Source: Symbiodinium natans (taxonomy: Eukaryota > Sar > Dinophyceae > Suessiales > Symbiodiniaceae). From it: DNA of 64,000 nucleotides. How positions within the stretch are numbered: position 1 is the stretch's first letter; each line of letters begins with the position of its first letter. Under the pieces are notes generated by a model that saw only the letters and a list, made by a program, of their open reading frames with translations, did no database searches and was not told where the DNA came from. Both the position numbers and the translations under genes were made by a program. Below are positions 37,038 through 48,166 of the stretch, piece by piece. The DNA lies in assembly GCA_905221605.1 (NCBI GenBank), contig CAJNDS010002199.1, positions 62,001 through 126,000 on the forward strand. Direction: 5' to 3'.

Positions 37038-37224
37038 TTCCCACCCAGGCCTGCTTAGGCCGTACCCACCCTCTTCTAGGGTGCCTGGACCCAGCACTAC
37101 ACCCGACAGCGATTAACACCATCGCTTGGACTTATTATGCAAGCCTAAAGAGTTGTGTTGAGCGTGAGCTGCACCTCCAGTGCCGGTGCAGTACCCCGCC
37201 TGGGGTACCCCGCCCCCCTTCTCC

Positions 37225-37562
37225 GATTCTCAAGTATTTTTAAGAAACCCGGCCCCCCCTTGGCCCCCCACTGGCCCCCCCGCCCCCCCCCCTCCCCCCC
37301 CCTCCTCCGCCCGCCCCTCCCCCCCACCCCCCCGCCCCCCTCCCCCCCTCCCCCCGCCCCCTCCCCCCCCCCCTCCCCCCCTCCCCCCCTTCCCCCCCCC
37401 TTCCCTCTCCCCCCCTGCTCCCCCCCCTCCCCCCCCCCCCCCCTCCCCCCTCCCCCCCCCCCCCCTCCCCCCCCTCCCTTGCCCCCTCCCCCCCCTCCCC
37501 CCCCTTTCCCCCACTCCCCCCCCCCCCCCTTGCCCAGCTCCCCCCGCCCCCCCCCCCCCCCG
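37225..37562. repeat. C/T-rich homopolymeric tract
   Basis: More than 300 bp of almost pure C with scattered T; the complement is G-rich with many G3+ runs. Pro-rich and Gly-rich frames here are artefacts. Confidence 0.95.
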
Positions 37563-37798
37563 CGACCAAAGCATGGGGCATGGGAATTTAGGGCGTTAGC
37601 CCGAAACCCTAAAAGGAGAAAAGTTGGGTGGATGCCTGCGTAAGCAGGGGGTGGGAAAAATAAAACAACCCAACCTTTCTGGTTGTGGTGGCTCCAACTT
37701 CAATACACGCCGCCGCGACATATGCCGCCCCCTCACACCCCCTGGGTGTGTTGGGGCGCCATCTCCGCATGAAATCTACTGCCGCGGCGCGGCGAGAA
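37563..37798. other. Short spacer, no gene seen
   Basis: Non-repetitive sequence between the C-rich tract and the telomeric array; no feature recognised. Confidence 0.5.
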
Positions 37799-38006
37799 GC
37801 CCTAAACCCTAAACCCTAAACCCTAAACCCTAAACCCTAAACCCTAAACCCTAAACCCTAAACCCTAAACCCTAAACCCTAAACCCTAAACCCTAAACCC
37901 TAAACCCTAAACCCTAAACCCTAAACCCTAAACCCCTAACCTAAACCCTAATACCCTAACCCCTAAACCCTAAACCCTAACCCTAAACCCTAAACCCTAA
38001 CCCTAA

Positions 38007-38045
<39 letters not shown>

Positions 38046-38113
38046 GCCTAAACCCAAACCCTTAAACCCTAACCCCTAAACCCTAAACCCTAAACCCTAA
38101 ACCCTAAACCCTA
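37799..38113. repeat. Interstitial telomeric array flanking E1
   Basis: Perfect CCCTAAA heptamers up to about 37930, degenerate between 37930 and 38060, then perfect again. The last five bases, CCCTA (38109-38113), abut the E1 terminus. Confidence 0.97.
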
Positions 38114-38391
38114 TACGGGGGGACAACCAAGGAAGGAAATCAACTCCCCTAATCGCCCTGAACTTATATTTCCCAGATCGAACCAAGAAACAACCAAGAA
38201 CACGGATAAGAGCAACAAGGAAGGGGCACCCTTACACAAGTAGAGGGGCACTAACCCAACCCTCACTCCCAAACACGGACTTTTTTCTTTGGACGGGCTG
38301 GCCATCCTTGAGCCAAACATAGTTTACGGGTTCATAACCCTTTCAACTTCCAACACTAACTCCTTTCTACAATACCAATTGCAGCTCCGCA
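38114..38391 (-). repeat. E1 3' LTR (278 bp)
   Basis: On the minus strand it starts TGCGGAGCTGCAATTGG and ends CCCCCCGTA. A spliced-leader-like segment lies at 38306-38329 (CCGTA...TTTGGCTCAAG). Confidence 0.9.
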
Positions 38392-38399
38392 CTCCCCCT
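38392..38399 (-). other. E1 polypurine tract AGGGGGAG
   Basis: AGGGGGAG directly precedes the 3' LTR on the sense strand, as expected for the plus-strand primer. It is identical in E2 and E3. Confidence 0.8.
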
Positions 38400-38400
38400 G

Positions 38401-38418
38401 TCCTAGGATTTCCTAGGA
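38401..38418. repeat. Double TCCTAGGA palindrome beside the polypurine tract
   Basis: TCCTAGGA is self-complementary and occurs twice, separated by AA (sense TCCTAGGAAATCCTAGGA). The same sequence sits at the same place in E2 and E3. Confidence 0.7.
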
Positions 38419-38585
38419 CACATTGGAGATGCAGGTCTTTTGGCCAAAAACTGCCATTAAGGCAGCAGCCAGCTGCTTGAAATGCAAGTTGTGGTTTAAC
38501 GTCTTCCAGGACTGAATTATAGCACGTTGGCTAACCTACCACCCATAGAGAATCTTTTTTCACCATGATCCTCTCATCACTGAAG

Positions 38586-38622
38586 ACTCCCTGGCCTTCT
38601 TCACCACAAACCGTGGTCTTCG
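38586..38622 (-). pseudogene. Vestige of pol (RT/RNase H junction) in E1
   Basis: The minus strand encodes RRPRFVVKKARE, matching RRPRFVVKKAEE of the E2 RT frame (48176-48211). It is the only pol remnant in E1 and marks one end of an internal deletion. Confidence 0.6.
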
Positions 38623-38755
38623 CTACGCGAAAAGCTACTTACTTCTACTATCAGGGATTTCCATACCCTTAATAGTAACCACCACATTGTCAGCACATTG
38701 GCTGTTCCAGCGCACCCGTCTCCAGAAAGAGAAAAACTATCCCTTCATCCATACC

Positions 38756-40175
38756 ATCCAATCACTTCTTTTTCCGATTGTTGGCAATCTTGAGGTGAAG
38801 TTGCAGCAGAATATACTCCAGGTCCGAAACTGTAAGAACAGGATCCTGTACGCCCCTTTGAATTGAGGATACCAGTCCTTCTCTCTTTGCGTCCTCAATC
38901 GCCTGGCAAGATTGACCCAGCTCTTCATTCGCAGTGGCAGACCCTGGTGCATCCGCATCAGATGGACGATCCTTTTCTTCAGGATCTTGAACCATTACCA
39001 CCTCTTCTTTTTTGGGACTCTGACTTTTCTCCCTCTTCTTTGTCTTTCCACCGACATTTGACTTTGTGCGCGTCTTCGAGGATTATTCCACTGCAGAAGC
39101 CACCACATTGGATGTTGATCCACCCTTCTCAATGATCGTTGGCATCTTCTTCGGCTTTGGAACCATGAGAGTGTAAGGATCTTCGATAGCTGCAGCTTTC
39201 CTCTTCTTTTTTTACCTTTTTCTTCTCTTCTTCAACGGCAACCTCCGTCTCCGATGTCTCAACCACTCCTTTTTCGGCAGGAATATCCTTGCTGGACTCC
39301 CTTTCTAGGGATCTCTTTTTACCTTTTTTGGGATCCTTTTCCTCTCCCAAATTGGCTCGCTCATACCATATCCTCAGGTCATTGACCCATTCTTCCACCT
39401 CCGCGAGCGAAACCTCATACGACTTCACTACTTCGAGAAGTTCCAGCACGGACAACATTTCAGTAGTCCACGAAACCCATACTTGATCTTTTTGGTCAGC
39501 ATCTCCAGTGAACTTCAGGAGTTTGAACAATGGGTCCGCCTCTGCCCGAGCCAAATCTGGCTTGCCACCGGAGAGAAATGAAATCGCCTCCATCAACAGT
39601 TCCTTCATCTTGGTCTCTTCGTCATAAACCATAAAATCCTCCTCATCATCATCGAACTGTTCAGGAGAGATCTCCTTTTCTCCACCAATTGCACCAGACT
39701 TTCTCCTTGGACCATCCCTTGGGGGCGTCCTTGGAGACCTTGGCCTCTGTTTTTCCAACGGAACACCATGCTCGAAGACACACCTGTCACCAAATCGACA
39801 CTTCCCAGACCGAGCAAACTGGACGCACCTCACACCAGTTGCATCATGCGAGAACTCACAATCCTTTCCAGCGAAACATTCTCTCCCTGCCACATAGTAT
39901 TTGCACCAATATGAATGTAGCACCACATCATCTTCGGAATGGATGAATTTGCAGTCATCACCGAATTTGCAGCGATCTTTCCCCCTGCCGAACCAATAGC
40001 AGAAACCCTTCTTCCTCTTCTCCAAGCGCTCTGCCTCATACCGGTCCATAGGGCGATTGTGCTCTACATGAACATTGCCATGTACCTGGTGACTGCTCCC
40101 TTCACCCGACGTGCTATCAGTATTTGGTGCTTGGAGTACAGCTGGAAAACCTGGCCTTGGTCCTACCACCTTCAT
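38756..40175 (-). pseudogene. E1 Gag-like polyprotein, C-terminal part with three CCCH fingers
   Basis: The main frame is 40175-39129. It carries three CCCH fingers of the form C-x8/9-C-x5-C-x3-H (GFCYWFGRGKDRC, YWCKYYVAGREC, VRCVQFARSGKC), followed by an acidic region and a Lys-rich tail. CCCH fingers bind single-stranded RNA, fitting an RNA-packaging role; that role is inference. At about 39211 E1 has seven A where E3 has six, shifting the frame. The tail to about 38756 then continues in another phase (NNRKKK at the end). The frame joins the preceding segment at about 40200 with a stop where E3 reads through. Confidence 0.75.
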
Positions 40176-40196
40176 GATCGGTTTTCCGCCAACTCC

Positions 40197-41378
40197 TTAG
40201 CCATGCTGAGACGATCCAAAAACATTGAACATCTTCATGAAGGCCTTTCTAGTGCCAATCTTCTGCACCCTTTTGATTGGACGTTTCATTGCTCCAACCT
40301 TGCATCCAGATGCGTTCAAACGACACAACCTCCTATAACCAACTCTATGTCCCTTCTTCCAAAGAGCCATAAGAATTTTAGAGGCAGTAACATTCTCCAC
40401 CTCTACCTTTTCAAATGGTCCCTCACTTCCCGGAACAAACCCATCCATATCTGAAGACCTTTCCATCTTTTTTGACACCACTTCGTCGAGGTAGTCTTCT
40501 GAGATCCAGGGTAAGTTCCCCTTAGAGGAAGGATTGTCATCATTGTTTGGTCCTTCACCAGGATACCCTTTTGTGCTGTCAAAGATCTTACCAGTAGTGC
40601 GGTCCTGCATAGAGAAATTCGAAGCCACGCGGGAGTACACTGACCACAAGAAAATCCTTGTGTCCGCCAGTCTTGATGACCCACTGGATGTCTCCTCTTC
40701 CGGAGACACTTCTGGCGCTTTGCCATCCCCTCCAGTGTCACCACTTGTCTCACCTCCAGCATCTTCAATGGGAATAAGGGATTCATTGTTCCCTTGATCA
40801 AGCACCGCACCCTCTGATCCAAGAACTTCCAGCACCGCTGTCGAAGGATCCACCTCTTCATCAGCATCGTCGTCCATCCTTCTCCAGAGAGCCTCCAATT
40901 GGTCCGCACAAGTCGCCGCCTGAAGGAACTCCATCAACCGAGCCCTCCCGCGCTGCCAGAGAAATTCCGAAATCATCACCGACCCTTGGGCTCCCAGATT
41001 CAGGAATGGGTGAACCATTTTGGCTACCCTCGCCATAAGTTCAATATGAACTTCCATGCCTGGACTGCGGCTCCAATCATAGGCAATTGCCTCCATAGCA
41101 GTTCCAAACTTGTCAGTGTTTTTGAATTCCCCTTCCAGACCAGGAGACAACAAGGCACCCATCACTGAAAGAGGATAATTCCCCACCGCCGGCAAGCACG
41201 GGTTTTCATGGAACGAATGATGCAGGTCAGTATAATGTCCTTGATCTCTCCTTTGAAAAAGGAGTGCTCCAGTCCCTAGCTGGGCATTCATTTCATCCAC
41301 TTGAACCATTTCAGCACATATCCTCTGTGCCATGTACGCCATTGCTGGCCAGACGATCGATCGCGACGCATAACCCAA
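40197..41378 (-). pseudogene. E1 Gag-like polyprotein, middle segment
   Basis: The segment covers VWPAMAYMAQRI to the KMFNVFGSSQHG stretch and matches E3 61626-61770 and 60620-61560 at high identity. It is largely helical-looking in the first 200 residues (MNAQLGTGALLFQRRDQG ... MEFLQAATCADQLEALWRRM), then acidic and Ser-rich. No known domain is recognised; its position suggests a capsid-like or scaffold part. It overlaps the upstream frame by about 90 bp because a small deletion near 41365 breaks the phase. Confidence 0.65.
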
Positions 41379-44248
41379 TCAGTTGTTGGCGACTGAATCA
41401 GCGTCCTTGGATCATACACCAGAACAACCATCGCACCGTCACCCATTGACTGATCAGCATCGTCCTCCAGTGCCAGGTTCTCATCCTGTTCGCTTGCACC
41501 CTCGGATGACATGCTAATAACCAAATTTCGATCCATCTTATTGGACCCTTTTTGGCAGTCTCTTTGCCCCACCGGCAACTTGCCAACTGCAACCTTCCAA
41601 TAAATCCGAGTCAGAAGGCCTTTAACCAGCAATTGCTGAAGGTCACTCCTCACCGGACCACCATCCAACATCTTCGCATCGTCACCACGGAGGTCATTGC
41701 TCCCACCTTCTTCTTCTTTTTGGTCAGTCTCCTCGCCAGAAATCTGTACTGCTCCTTCCTTCGCCGTCTCCTGTCCAGCCACTTCTTGCCCAGGAAGAAC
41801 TTGAGCGCTTTCAGAGACATTCACCTGTCCAGCAACACCTTGCCCAGGTAAAACCTCATCCGTGGAGCCCACCGCCAGCGAACCAACCATAACTGAACCA
41901 TCCCTTGCTCTTTTTTGAGACCGTTCAGCTCGACGAGAAGGTTGTGGTAGCGAAAAAACTTGTGAAGTCACTTCTTGGCGGGTCTCCCCCCGCGACGCTT
42001 TGTCGCGCCCTTCGCCAAGGTGAACCGATTTTTTCGGCCCGTCATTGGAGCCTGAAGAACCACTTTGCGGAACATTGCCACGATTCGCAGTTCTCTGTGA
42101 ATCCCTTTCTTGCAAAAAGATTGCCTTCAGGCGTTGTACGGCATTGGTCTCCTCTTCGCTTGAATCGCTTGAGGAAGCGGCACTTCCCCTTCTCACAGGG
42201 TTTGATCTTGACCGATACTTTTTTGTTGGTGGATTCACCGGCGGCATTCCAACTCCCACCAACCGCAGCTTCTGTACACACAACGGAGACTTCTGCGCAA
42301 GCTTCCAACCATCACGGTACCTGACCTTATCAAAAAGCTCCCGATAGGAGCCTCTCGGCATAGTTTTTGCACCGGAGTCTTCAGCTTCACGCACCTGAGT
42401 GAGGGTTCGCGCCGCCGCTCTTCCAGTCCCTTTGTTCCCAGAAGATTGTTGTACCCGTACAGATGCATCAGAAGGAACTGCCTTTTCCGGTCCTCCCGGT
42501 CGATATCGGACATCACCCACCAATTGCAGAATTTTGCATGCGGTCACTTTGTTGATCCCTTTGTCAACCAAATCTTCCACAAAGATGAACTCTTGCAAGT
42601 CCGACACATTGGTCACCCCAAGCGTAATCATCACCTCACTTACATGAGGGGTACACACCCACAGGTGTGCGTTGCGAGCCATCCAATTTTCAATTGGCTC
42701 CTCCGGATTTTGAAGCTGAGTACCAGTGGATGCAGCCACGGAATTCTTTTGTTCATCAGCTTCTGCTTCATCCAGAGTACCTTTTTCACCATCCTTTTGT
42801 GACACATTGGTCATTTGCAGTGCTTTCGGTGCCGAGGATGAGGAAGATTCAGCTCCCCCACTTGCAGGTGGCTGAAATGTGCTTCTATCCGTAATCTCCC
42901 ATCCTCTCTCTTTTTCAAACCGGACCTGATTGGCCACCTGTACCAAGTGTTTCAGGAGCGTCAGCCGCTCCTCTGACATCTCGTCATGGGAGTACTTGCA
43001 GAAATTTAACCCTTTCCGGCAACGTCCTCGGAGGTAATAATCGAAACAGCAATTGTGGAACCCTGCGTCCCTTAGTGACTTCCTGGAAGCATTGTCCCAA
43101 GATTTGCCGGGCTCCCAAGTCCCTTCCAATGCTATGTCATCGTTGTGAAGGTACCTGCGTGCAGTCCCATATTTACAACCACCTTGATTGTAATACAGAC
43201 ACAGCCGACCTTTTGGCTCACCTGACGTAGGCTCACCCTTTGATGCACCTTTGCCAAAATTGTACTTGGCCCGGAAGGCTAAATCCTCCCGCTCCTGCTG
43301 TGCCTCATCCACTGTACCTTCCTCTGTGGGAGGGTCACCGATGTTCCCATCCTCATCATCAGCTTCTTGGCTATTCTTTGGATCAGTTGACCCTCCTCCT
43401 GGCCAACCTTCACCATAACGACGATGCTCATAGGAACACTCACCACCACTGCGACACCTTCCCCGATTGAAGAACTTGCACAGCTTGCTGTAACCAGGTG
43501 ACAACACAGTCTTTGGTGTCATGTAAGCCTTTTTGTACTGGTCAGGGTCCATGTAGGCTTCCATTGGCTTGTTCTCCCTTTTGCTCATGGATTGCACTGC
43601 ACCATCAAGCTCCTGCAAAAATAGCTTGGTGTCCAACCAAAGCGCGTTCCAAAACTCATCTTCCCCTTGATTCAGCGCCGTTGCCACCGCTTCACCCACA
43701 ACTGGTCGAGAAAATCTCCTTTTTTTGCATGCCAGTTCGAAAAGCGCGTTGTGGTACTGTTTTCGGGAAAAAGTGGTTAACTCCCCCAAGCCTGTGCTTT
43801 CTGTACCATCAGGCTTCCAACCACCATTTTGCAAGATGCCATACGCGCGCCGAGCTTCCGCATTGAGGAATGCCTGATCTGCAACACACTCCTGTAAATC
43901 TTCCATCGGGCGACCCAACAGCATCCCTGTAATTTTGCCAACATAGGCTTCCTCTTCGTTTCCATTCTCCAGAAGAGCTTTGTAGATCTTTTCTCCATAA
44001 AGTTGCCTTTCTTCTCGTTCTTCAGAGGATAACTCCTGTACCACAAGCTCCTCATCGGATTGCTCTTCCTCCTGTTTCCAGTCCCATTGACCGTTGGAAT
44101 CTCGGTACCACTGACCAACATACCATGGATTCGTCCACCACGTACTCCAGCCGCTGGGTTTCCACTTCCGCAGCGTTGAGGAAGAGTCCTCCCCGTCCTC
44201 TTCCAAAACCAGAAAGGTGTCCAAGATTATGGTACCATCATCTTCCAC
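41288..44248 (-). pseudogene. E1 Gag-like polyprotein: MLLE domain and CCCH fingers 1-3
   Basis: The segment of 986 codons begins inside the S1 domain (DDGTIILDTFL). It continues through a Trp-rich stretch (WSTWWTNPWYVGQWY), an MLLE/PABC-like domain (GEKIYKALLEN ... VGKITGMLLGRPMEDLQ), then three CCCH fingers. The second finger reads CKYGTARRYLH, so its third Cys is Arg; E3 keeps Cys. A region LGVTNVSDLQEFIFVEDLVDKG could be a SAM-like helical domain (tentative). Relative to E3 it lacks about 190 bp after SNPVRRG. MLLE domains bind PAM2 peptides in poly(A)-binding proteins; here they could link Gag to host mRNA factors (inference). Confidence 0.75.
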
Positions 44249-45153
44249 TAGTTCACTGTTCCATTGACAGTATCACCAAATCTGAAATGGCACGTATTGT
44301 TCCCTTCTGCAGGAATCAATACATTCAAATCACCATGGTCCAAAAAGGCTCCATACCCATTGATGCAGCGCACTAGACCTATGATCTCATCTCCCTCTTG
44401 ATAGCAATGTGTCCCAGGTGATTCCAAGGCTCCCGCTCGGGGCACTTTCTTTGCGTGCTCTTCAGAAACCACCTCTGTATCATCGGCTCCTGGCGCATCC
44501 TTTGTTTTCACCTTTGAGTCACACTGCTCGTCCTGCTCCACGAGTCCCACAAGCTCATCTTTTTTGTGCTCCTGGACTTCAGGACCTCTCTTTTTCTCCG
44601 CCAAAGGCTTTGCCTCATCTGCTGTAATTCGCTCGGTGTCGACTTCCGGCGAACTTCCAGACGGCAACACTTCTCCCTTCATGGGAGTGGACCCATCATT
44701 GGAGTCCTTTGTCACACCTTCTGCAGCAGGCAAATCTTCCTCCACTGCAGGGCAATTGAGTCGATCATCCACGGCAGGCACGCTTTCTTCCACCGCAGGA
44801 TCCTTTGGTTCCATGGCTTCCAAAGGAGAATTTCCACCATCATTGACCACAGCTGCCTCATTGGCTCCGGTGTAGCCCTTGTCATTTCGTTCCTCGCTGC
44901 TAACTTCAGGTTGCACCAGTGCGTCCACCTGTGAACCTCCATCATCAGCTGCTGCGGAGACCTGCGCCCCATTGTTGCAGTCCTTTTTCCCTTTGAATGG
45001 CAGGAACCTTGGCACCAAACGAAGAGACCTCCTCAGTCGCAACACACGACCTTTTCCCTCCGTCTTCCAAATCTCCAGGACCACATTCCCGAACGACAGG
45101 TACCACATCCACCACTCGATCTTCTGCAGCCGACACAGTTCCGATCTCCACAT
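44248..45153 (-). pseudogene. E1 Gag-like polyprotein: acidic linker and S1 domain
   Basis: From DCNNGAQVSAAADDGG onward this frame matches E3 56787-57540. It ends with YQEGDEIIGLVRCINGYGAFLD ... FRFGDTVNGTV, an S1-type OB fold. A one-base loss turns the next residues into a stop, splitting the S1 domain between this and the next frame. Just upstream E1 lacks about 145 bp present in E3 (56642-56786). The first 50 residues of this open frame are an out-of-phase reading of the WW segment and are not genuine. Confidence 0.65.
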
Positions 45154-46525
45154 TGGGAATCTTTTCTTCTGGACCTACCGATTCCACCGCTGCCACACCC
45201 TCAGAAAGTGCTCCCATTCCTTCCCGATCCAGATGTTGAGCTCCAGCGATGTCTGTTCGGTTTCCAGGAATCTCCTCCTCATCAGGAGAACCCGAGGTCG
45301 GGGCGTCACCACCAGCCCTAGGACCGCTATCCCTGATAGTAGAGGAAAAATCTTTTTCACCTAAACTATTTACACTACCCTGGAATGCCCTCGTAGACTC
45401 AGTCTTCGGAGTAGAGGATGAAGAATCCAGTGCCGCCTCCATTTCCAGCTCATTGCCCGAAGGAGACCCAACCACCTCGTCACTCTTCATCTTTTCACCT
45501 ACCACCGGCAATGTCCACTTGCTTTCCTGCGTATCCAGGCAGTAATAATATTGTCTCCCATCTTCATGGAGGTGCCATTCCCACGTTGTCCCATCGCACG
45601 CTTTGATCAGATGCTCGTCTTTCCGAAACCCATCCCTTTCAGAGACCTGTCGCATCTCGTCCTCTTCTTCGGACAACTGTCGCAACCTCTCAGCCTCCAT
45701 CTGTAGGATCTCCTCCTCCCCCATGGCGTATCCAGCAGCAGGTGCAGCTTCAAAGCTGTCCGCACCCTTCTGTTCATGACCGCTTCCACCACCTTGGGAA
45801 CTCGAAGATGGATCCCTTTTGATCTTGTTCAGAGGCCTCCTGGCCGCTTGCAGCACTTCTCCAATCAGATCGGTCTGAGACTCTTGGTCTACCATTCGAC
45901 CCGAAGTCGAAGACGACGGCTGATACCCGTGTTTGTGCAACACTCGTAAAACAGTCACCTCCATTTCACGATCTATACCACCAGTCGCGTCCCAGTTCCT
46001 TTTCTCACCAGGCTTTGGCGATACAGAAACAGCACGTCCTTCAGCTTCAGCATTGCTAACCATATCCCTATTGGGATTCATACCCACATTGGGGCTTTCT
46101 GCAACCAAGGCCTCTTCCAGATGTTCTTCAGCGCCGGGAATCACCTCTTCCAACACCGATCTTTCACCCAGAGACTCAGCTGCACCATTTCCAGCTCCAC
46201 CATCTTGTCCACCATCCGAGGCAAGTTGGAGCCATCGCTTCGGAGAAGGCATTGCTTCTTGATCCCAAAACCTTGAAAGAACACTTAACCGCAGGGAACC
46301 TAATTTGGGCTCATAACCTACGGGGGGACAACCAAGGAAGGAAATCAACTCCCCTAATCGCCCTGAACTTATATTTCCCAGATCGAACCAAGAAACAACC
46401 AAGAACACGGATAAGAGCGACAAGGAAGGGGCACCCTTACACCAGTAGAGGGGCACTAACCCAACCCTCACTCCCAAACACGGACTTTTTTCTTTGGACG
46501 GGCTGGCCATCCTTGAGCCAAACAC
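44990..46525 (-). pseudogene. E1 Gag-like polyprotein, N-terminal segment with WW domain
   Basis: The open frame starts inside the 5' LTR just after the spliced-leader-like segment (MFGSRMASPSKEK, with MASPSK as the first ATG after TTTGGCTCAAG). It runs through the primer site, which encodes GYEPKLG, and on into MPSPKRWLQLASDGG. A WW domain is visible (WEWHLHEDGRQYYYCLDTQESKWTLP region: two Trp about 20 residues apart and a closing Pro). E1 retains the phase PEEKIPNVEIG that E3 has lost by one base. The protein probably starts either in the LTR or at MPSPKRW; E3 supports only the latter in its present form. Confidence 0.7.
46307..46318 (-). other. E1 primer-binding site (half-tRNA type)
   Basis: The sense strand reads GGTTATGAGCCC immediately after the LTR. 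It complements GGGCTCATAACC, the anticodon-arm sequence of initiator-Met tRNA, as in copia-type elements that use a tRNA fragment as primer. Confidence 0.8.
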
Positions 46526-46597
46526 AGTTTACGGGTTCATTAACCCTTTCAACTTCCAACACTAACTCCTTTCTACAATACCAATTGCAGCTCCGCA
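46319..46597 (-). repeat. E1 5' LTR (279 bp)
   Basis: Direct repeat of 38114-38391, with TGCGG at the sense start and CCGTA at the end. The spliced-leader-like segment is at 46511-46534. Confidence 0.9.
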
Positions 46598-46706
46598 CCC
46601 TAAACCCTAAACCCTAAACCCTAAACCCTAAACCCTAAACCCTAAACCCTAAACCCTAAACCCTAAACCCTAAACCCTAAACCTAAACCCTAAACCCTAA
46701 ACCCTA
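46598..46706. repeat. Telomeric array between E1 and E2
   Basis: 109 bp of CCCTAAA (one unit short by a base). It starts CCCTA at E1 and ends CCCTA at E2, so both elements are in one array. Confidence 0.97.
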
Positions 46707-46935
46707 TACGGGGGGCAACCGAAGGAGGACAGGGAACAAGACAGTCAACCCCAACAGAAGCCCTTATTACCCCTGGAACAACCAACAACCGAACAGCAAG
46801 ACCCCAAACCAAGGGCACACTTTTTACGAAACCTTCGACCGCTTTGGTCATGGCTTGAGCCAAAGATTACCGGGTTCATTGACCCTTCAACCTCCAATAC
46901 CAACTCCTTTCTACAATACCAATTGCAGCTCCGCA
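46707..46935 (-). repeat. E2 3' LTR (229 bp)
   Basis: It shares the first 60 sense bases and the terminal CCTTCGGTTGCCCCC(C)GTA with the other elements but has a different middle. The spliced-leader-like segment is at 46854-46873. Confidence 0.9.
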
Positions 46936-46943
46936 CTCCCCCT
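46936..46943 (-). other. E2 polypurine tract AGGGGGAG
   Basis: Identical to E1 and E3, with the TCCTAGGA double palindrome at 46945-46962. Confidence 0.8.
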
Positions 46944-47113
46944 GTCCTAGGATTTCCTAGGACACATTGGAGGTGCAGATCTTTGGCCAAAAACCGCCAT
47001 TTAGGCAGCAGCCAGCTGCTTGAAATGCACATTGTGGTTTAACGTCTTCCAGGACGAACCTTCAGCTCAAATCCTTTACCATTGAGGATTTCTTCACCTC
47101 GCACTTGGAAAAT

Positions 47114-48139
47114 TCACGTTCCAGCGGCTCGTTCCTCACCAAGGAACTCAGCATTCACCACCCAGCCATCCTTGAGGCAATGCTTACAAAGCGTCTTAGC
47201 TCTGAGCTGTGAATATCGCAGAACATCACAATCACTGCTTGCGTGCGTACAGTTCCCACCCACTGTTGTATACAAAGTGGCACTCGCAGGAATAACCACC
47301 GCTTTCTTTATCCACAGCCATTTATACAGCCGTCGAAAGAGGCACCATGCCAGTTCCCAGAGTATAATTGCTGTCACCAAATACGCAACAAGGTCTGAAT
47401 TGTTGACAACCATTTCAATACCTTGAGCCAGAACCATCACCGTAGACGTGTTGGCGACCTTGCACACCCCTTCTTCTGAGCAAAAGAATCCAGCCGTGGA
47501 CACTTCTTCGCCACCAGTTGCCATCCCTTGCAGAGATGCAGCCACCATCATGACCGCCATTGCAAGCGAGGCTTTTTTCAAGTCAGTCCCTTGTACCAAC
47601 AGTCGGAGACCCCAAAGTGCCTTTTGCTTTGCGTACACCTGTCCACTCATCAACTTAGTCAACAGGTCAGCGATCATATACTCACCGCGAAGATGCGCTA
47701 TCACCATATAACCACGGTCCACCAGAGACCTGACACCGGCTGCTCGAATTCTCAGGTGTCTTGTCCTCCAGCTTCCAGCAGGATATTGAATGATCGAGCA
47801 CGTTGAAACCGAATCTGTATACAGCACTTTTTGCAGCGATTCTTCACCTGTTCCAACCAAAGCAGCAATTATAGGGGTGCACGACTGAATCATCGTTGCT
47901 CCCTCTATGGACGCATGTAATTCAGCTTCAGCTGTACTTAAAGCCACCGTTGATTGTCTCTGTGTTGCCCACATCACTGGACAGTCACCCCACACCACTA
48001 CCGCTCCTGAGTGGCTCTTTTCATTTTCACCTGCTGCAAAGCTGGCATCCGCGTAGGACTCCACCACCTTAACACCTCGTCCATAACGCAACACCTCATT
48101 CCTTTCTTTTTCGCATGTTGCGATTGCTCCGAACGTCAA
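47114..48139 (-). CDS. E2 RNase H with C-terminal membrane tail
   Basis: This is the copia RNase H: SYADASF (Asp31), STAEAEL (Glu71/73), LYTDS (Asp109), and RTRHLRIRAAGVRSLVDRG ... YMIADLLTK (Asp158), all catalytic positions kept. It is in the same phase as the RT frame and separated from it only by TGA at 48167-48169. That TGA lies where relatives have Arg (V-L-R-Y-L pattern), so CGA to TGA is likely. Beyond the usual family end the chain continues about 170 residues with two hydrophobic segments (189-205 and 248-269, the second followed by a basic stretch). A Cys/His cluster ends it (CTH ... CDVL ... CKHC). The tail may anchor the product in a membrane or be an Env-like addition; its function is unknown. 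Confidence 0.88.
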   Translation of the reverse strand: MTFGAIATCEKERNEVLRYGRGVKVVESYADASFAAGENEKSHSGAVVVWGDCPVMWATQRQSTVALSTAEAELHASIEGATMIQSCTPIIAALVGTGEESLQKVLYTDSVSTCSIIQYPAGSWRTRHLRIRAAGVRSLVDRGYMVIAHLRGEYMIADLLTKLMSGQVYAKQKALWGLRLLVQGTDLKKASLAMAVMMVAASLQGMATGGEEVSTAGFFCSEEGVCKVANTSTVMVLAQGIEMVVNNSDLVAYLVTAIILWELAWCLFRRLYKWLWIKKAVVIPASATLYTTVGGNCTHASSDCDVLRYSQLRAKTLCKHCLKDGWVVNAEFLGEERAAGT

Positions 48140-48166
48140 GCCTAACGTTGGAGTTGCAGCAAGGTG

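Larger units (their letters stand above)
38114..46597 (-). mobile_element. E1: copia-type LTR retrotransposon lacking pol, inserted in telomeric repeat
   Basis: Bounded by direct LTRs (38114-38391 and 46319-46597) that differ at only about four positions, so the insertion is fairly young. On the minus strand the order is 5' LTR, half-tRNA primer site, Gag-like polyprotein, a pol vestige, polypurine tract, 3' LTR. CCCTA occurs on both outer flanks (38109-38113 and 46598-46602), fitting a 5-bp target duplication. The polyprotein region has several frameshifts. There is no integrase, RT or RNase H domain, so this copy is non-autonomous. Confidence 0.9.

Noticed and set aside
37155-37643. Pro-rich and Gly-rich frames in the C tract
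   Set aside because: Composition artefact of homopolymeric C/T.
37799-38113. A true chromosome end
   Set aside because: The arrays are internal, short and flanked on both sides by other DNA, so they are interstitial.
44945-45153. Use of MWRSELCRLQ as a protein start in E1 (and 56470 in E3)
   Set aside because: It is the WW segment read out of phase; E1's continuous phase reads IPNVEIGTVSAAE.
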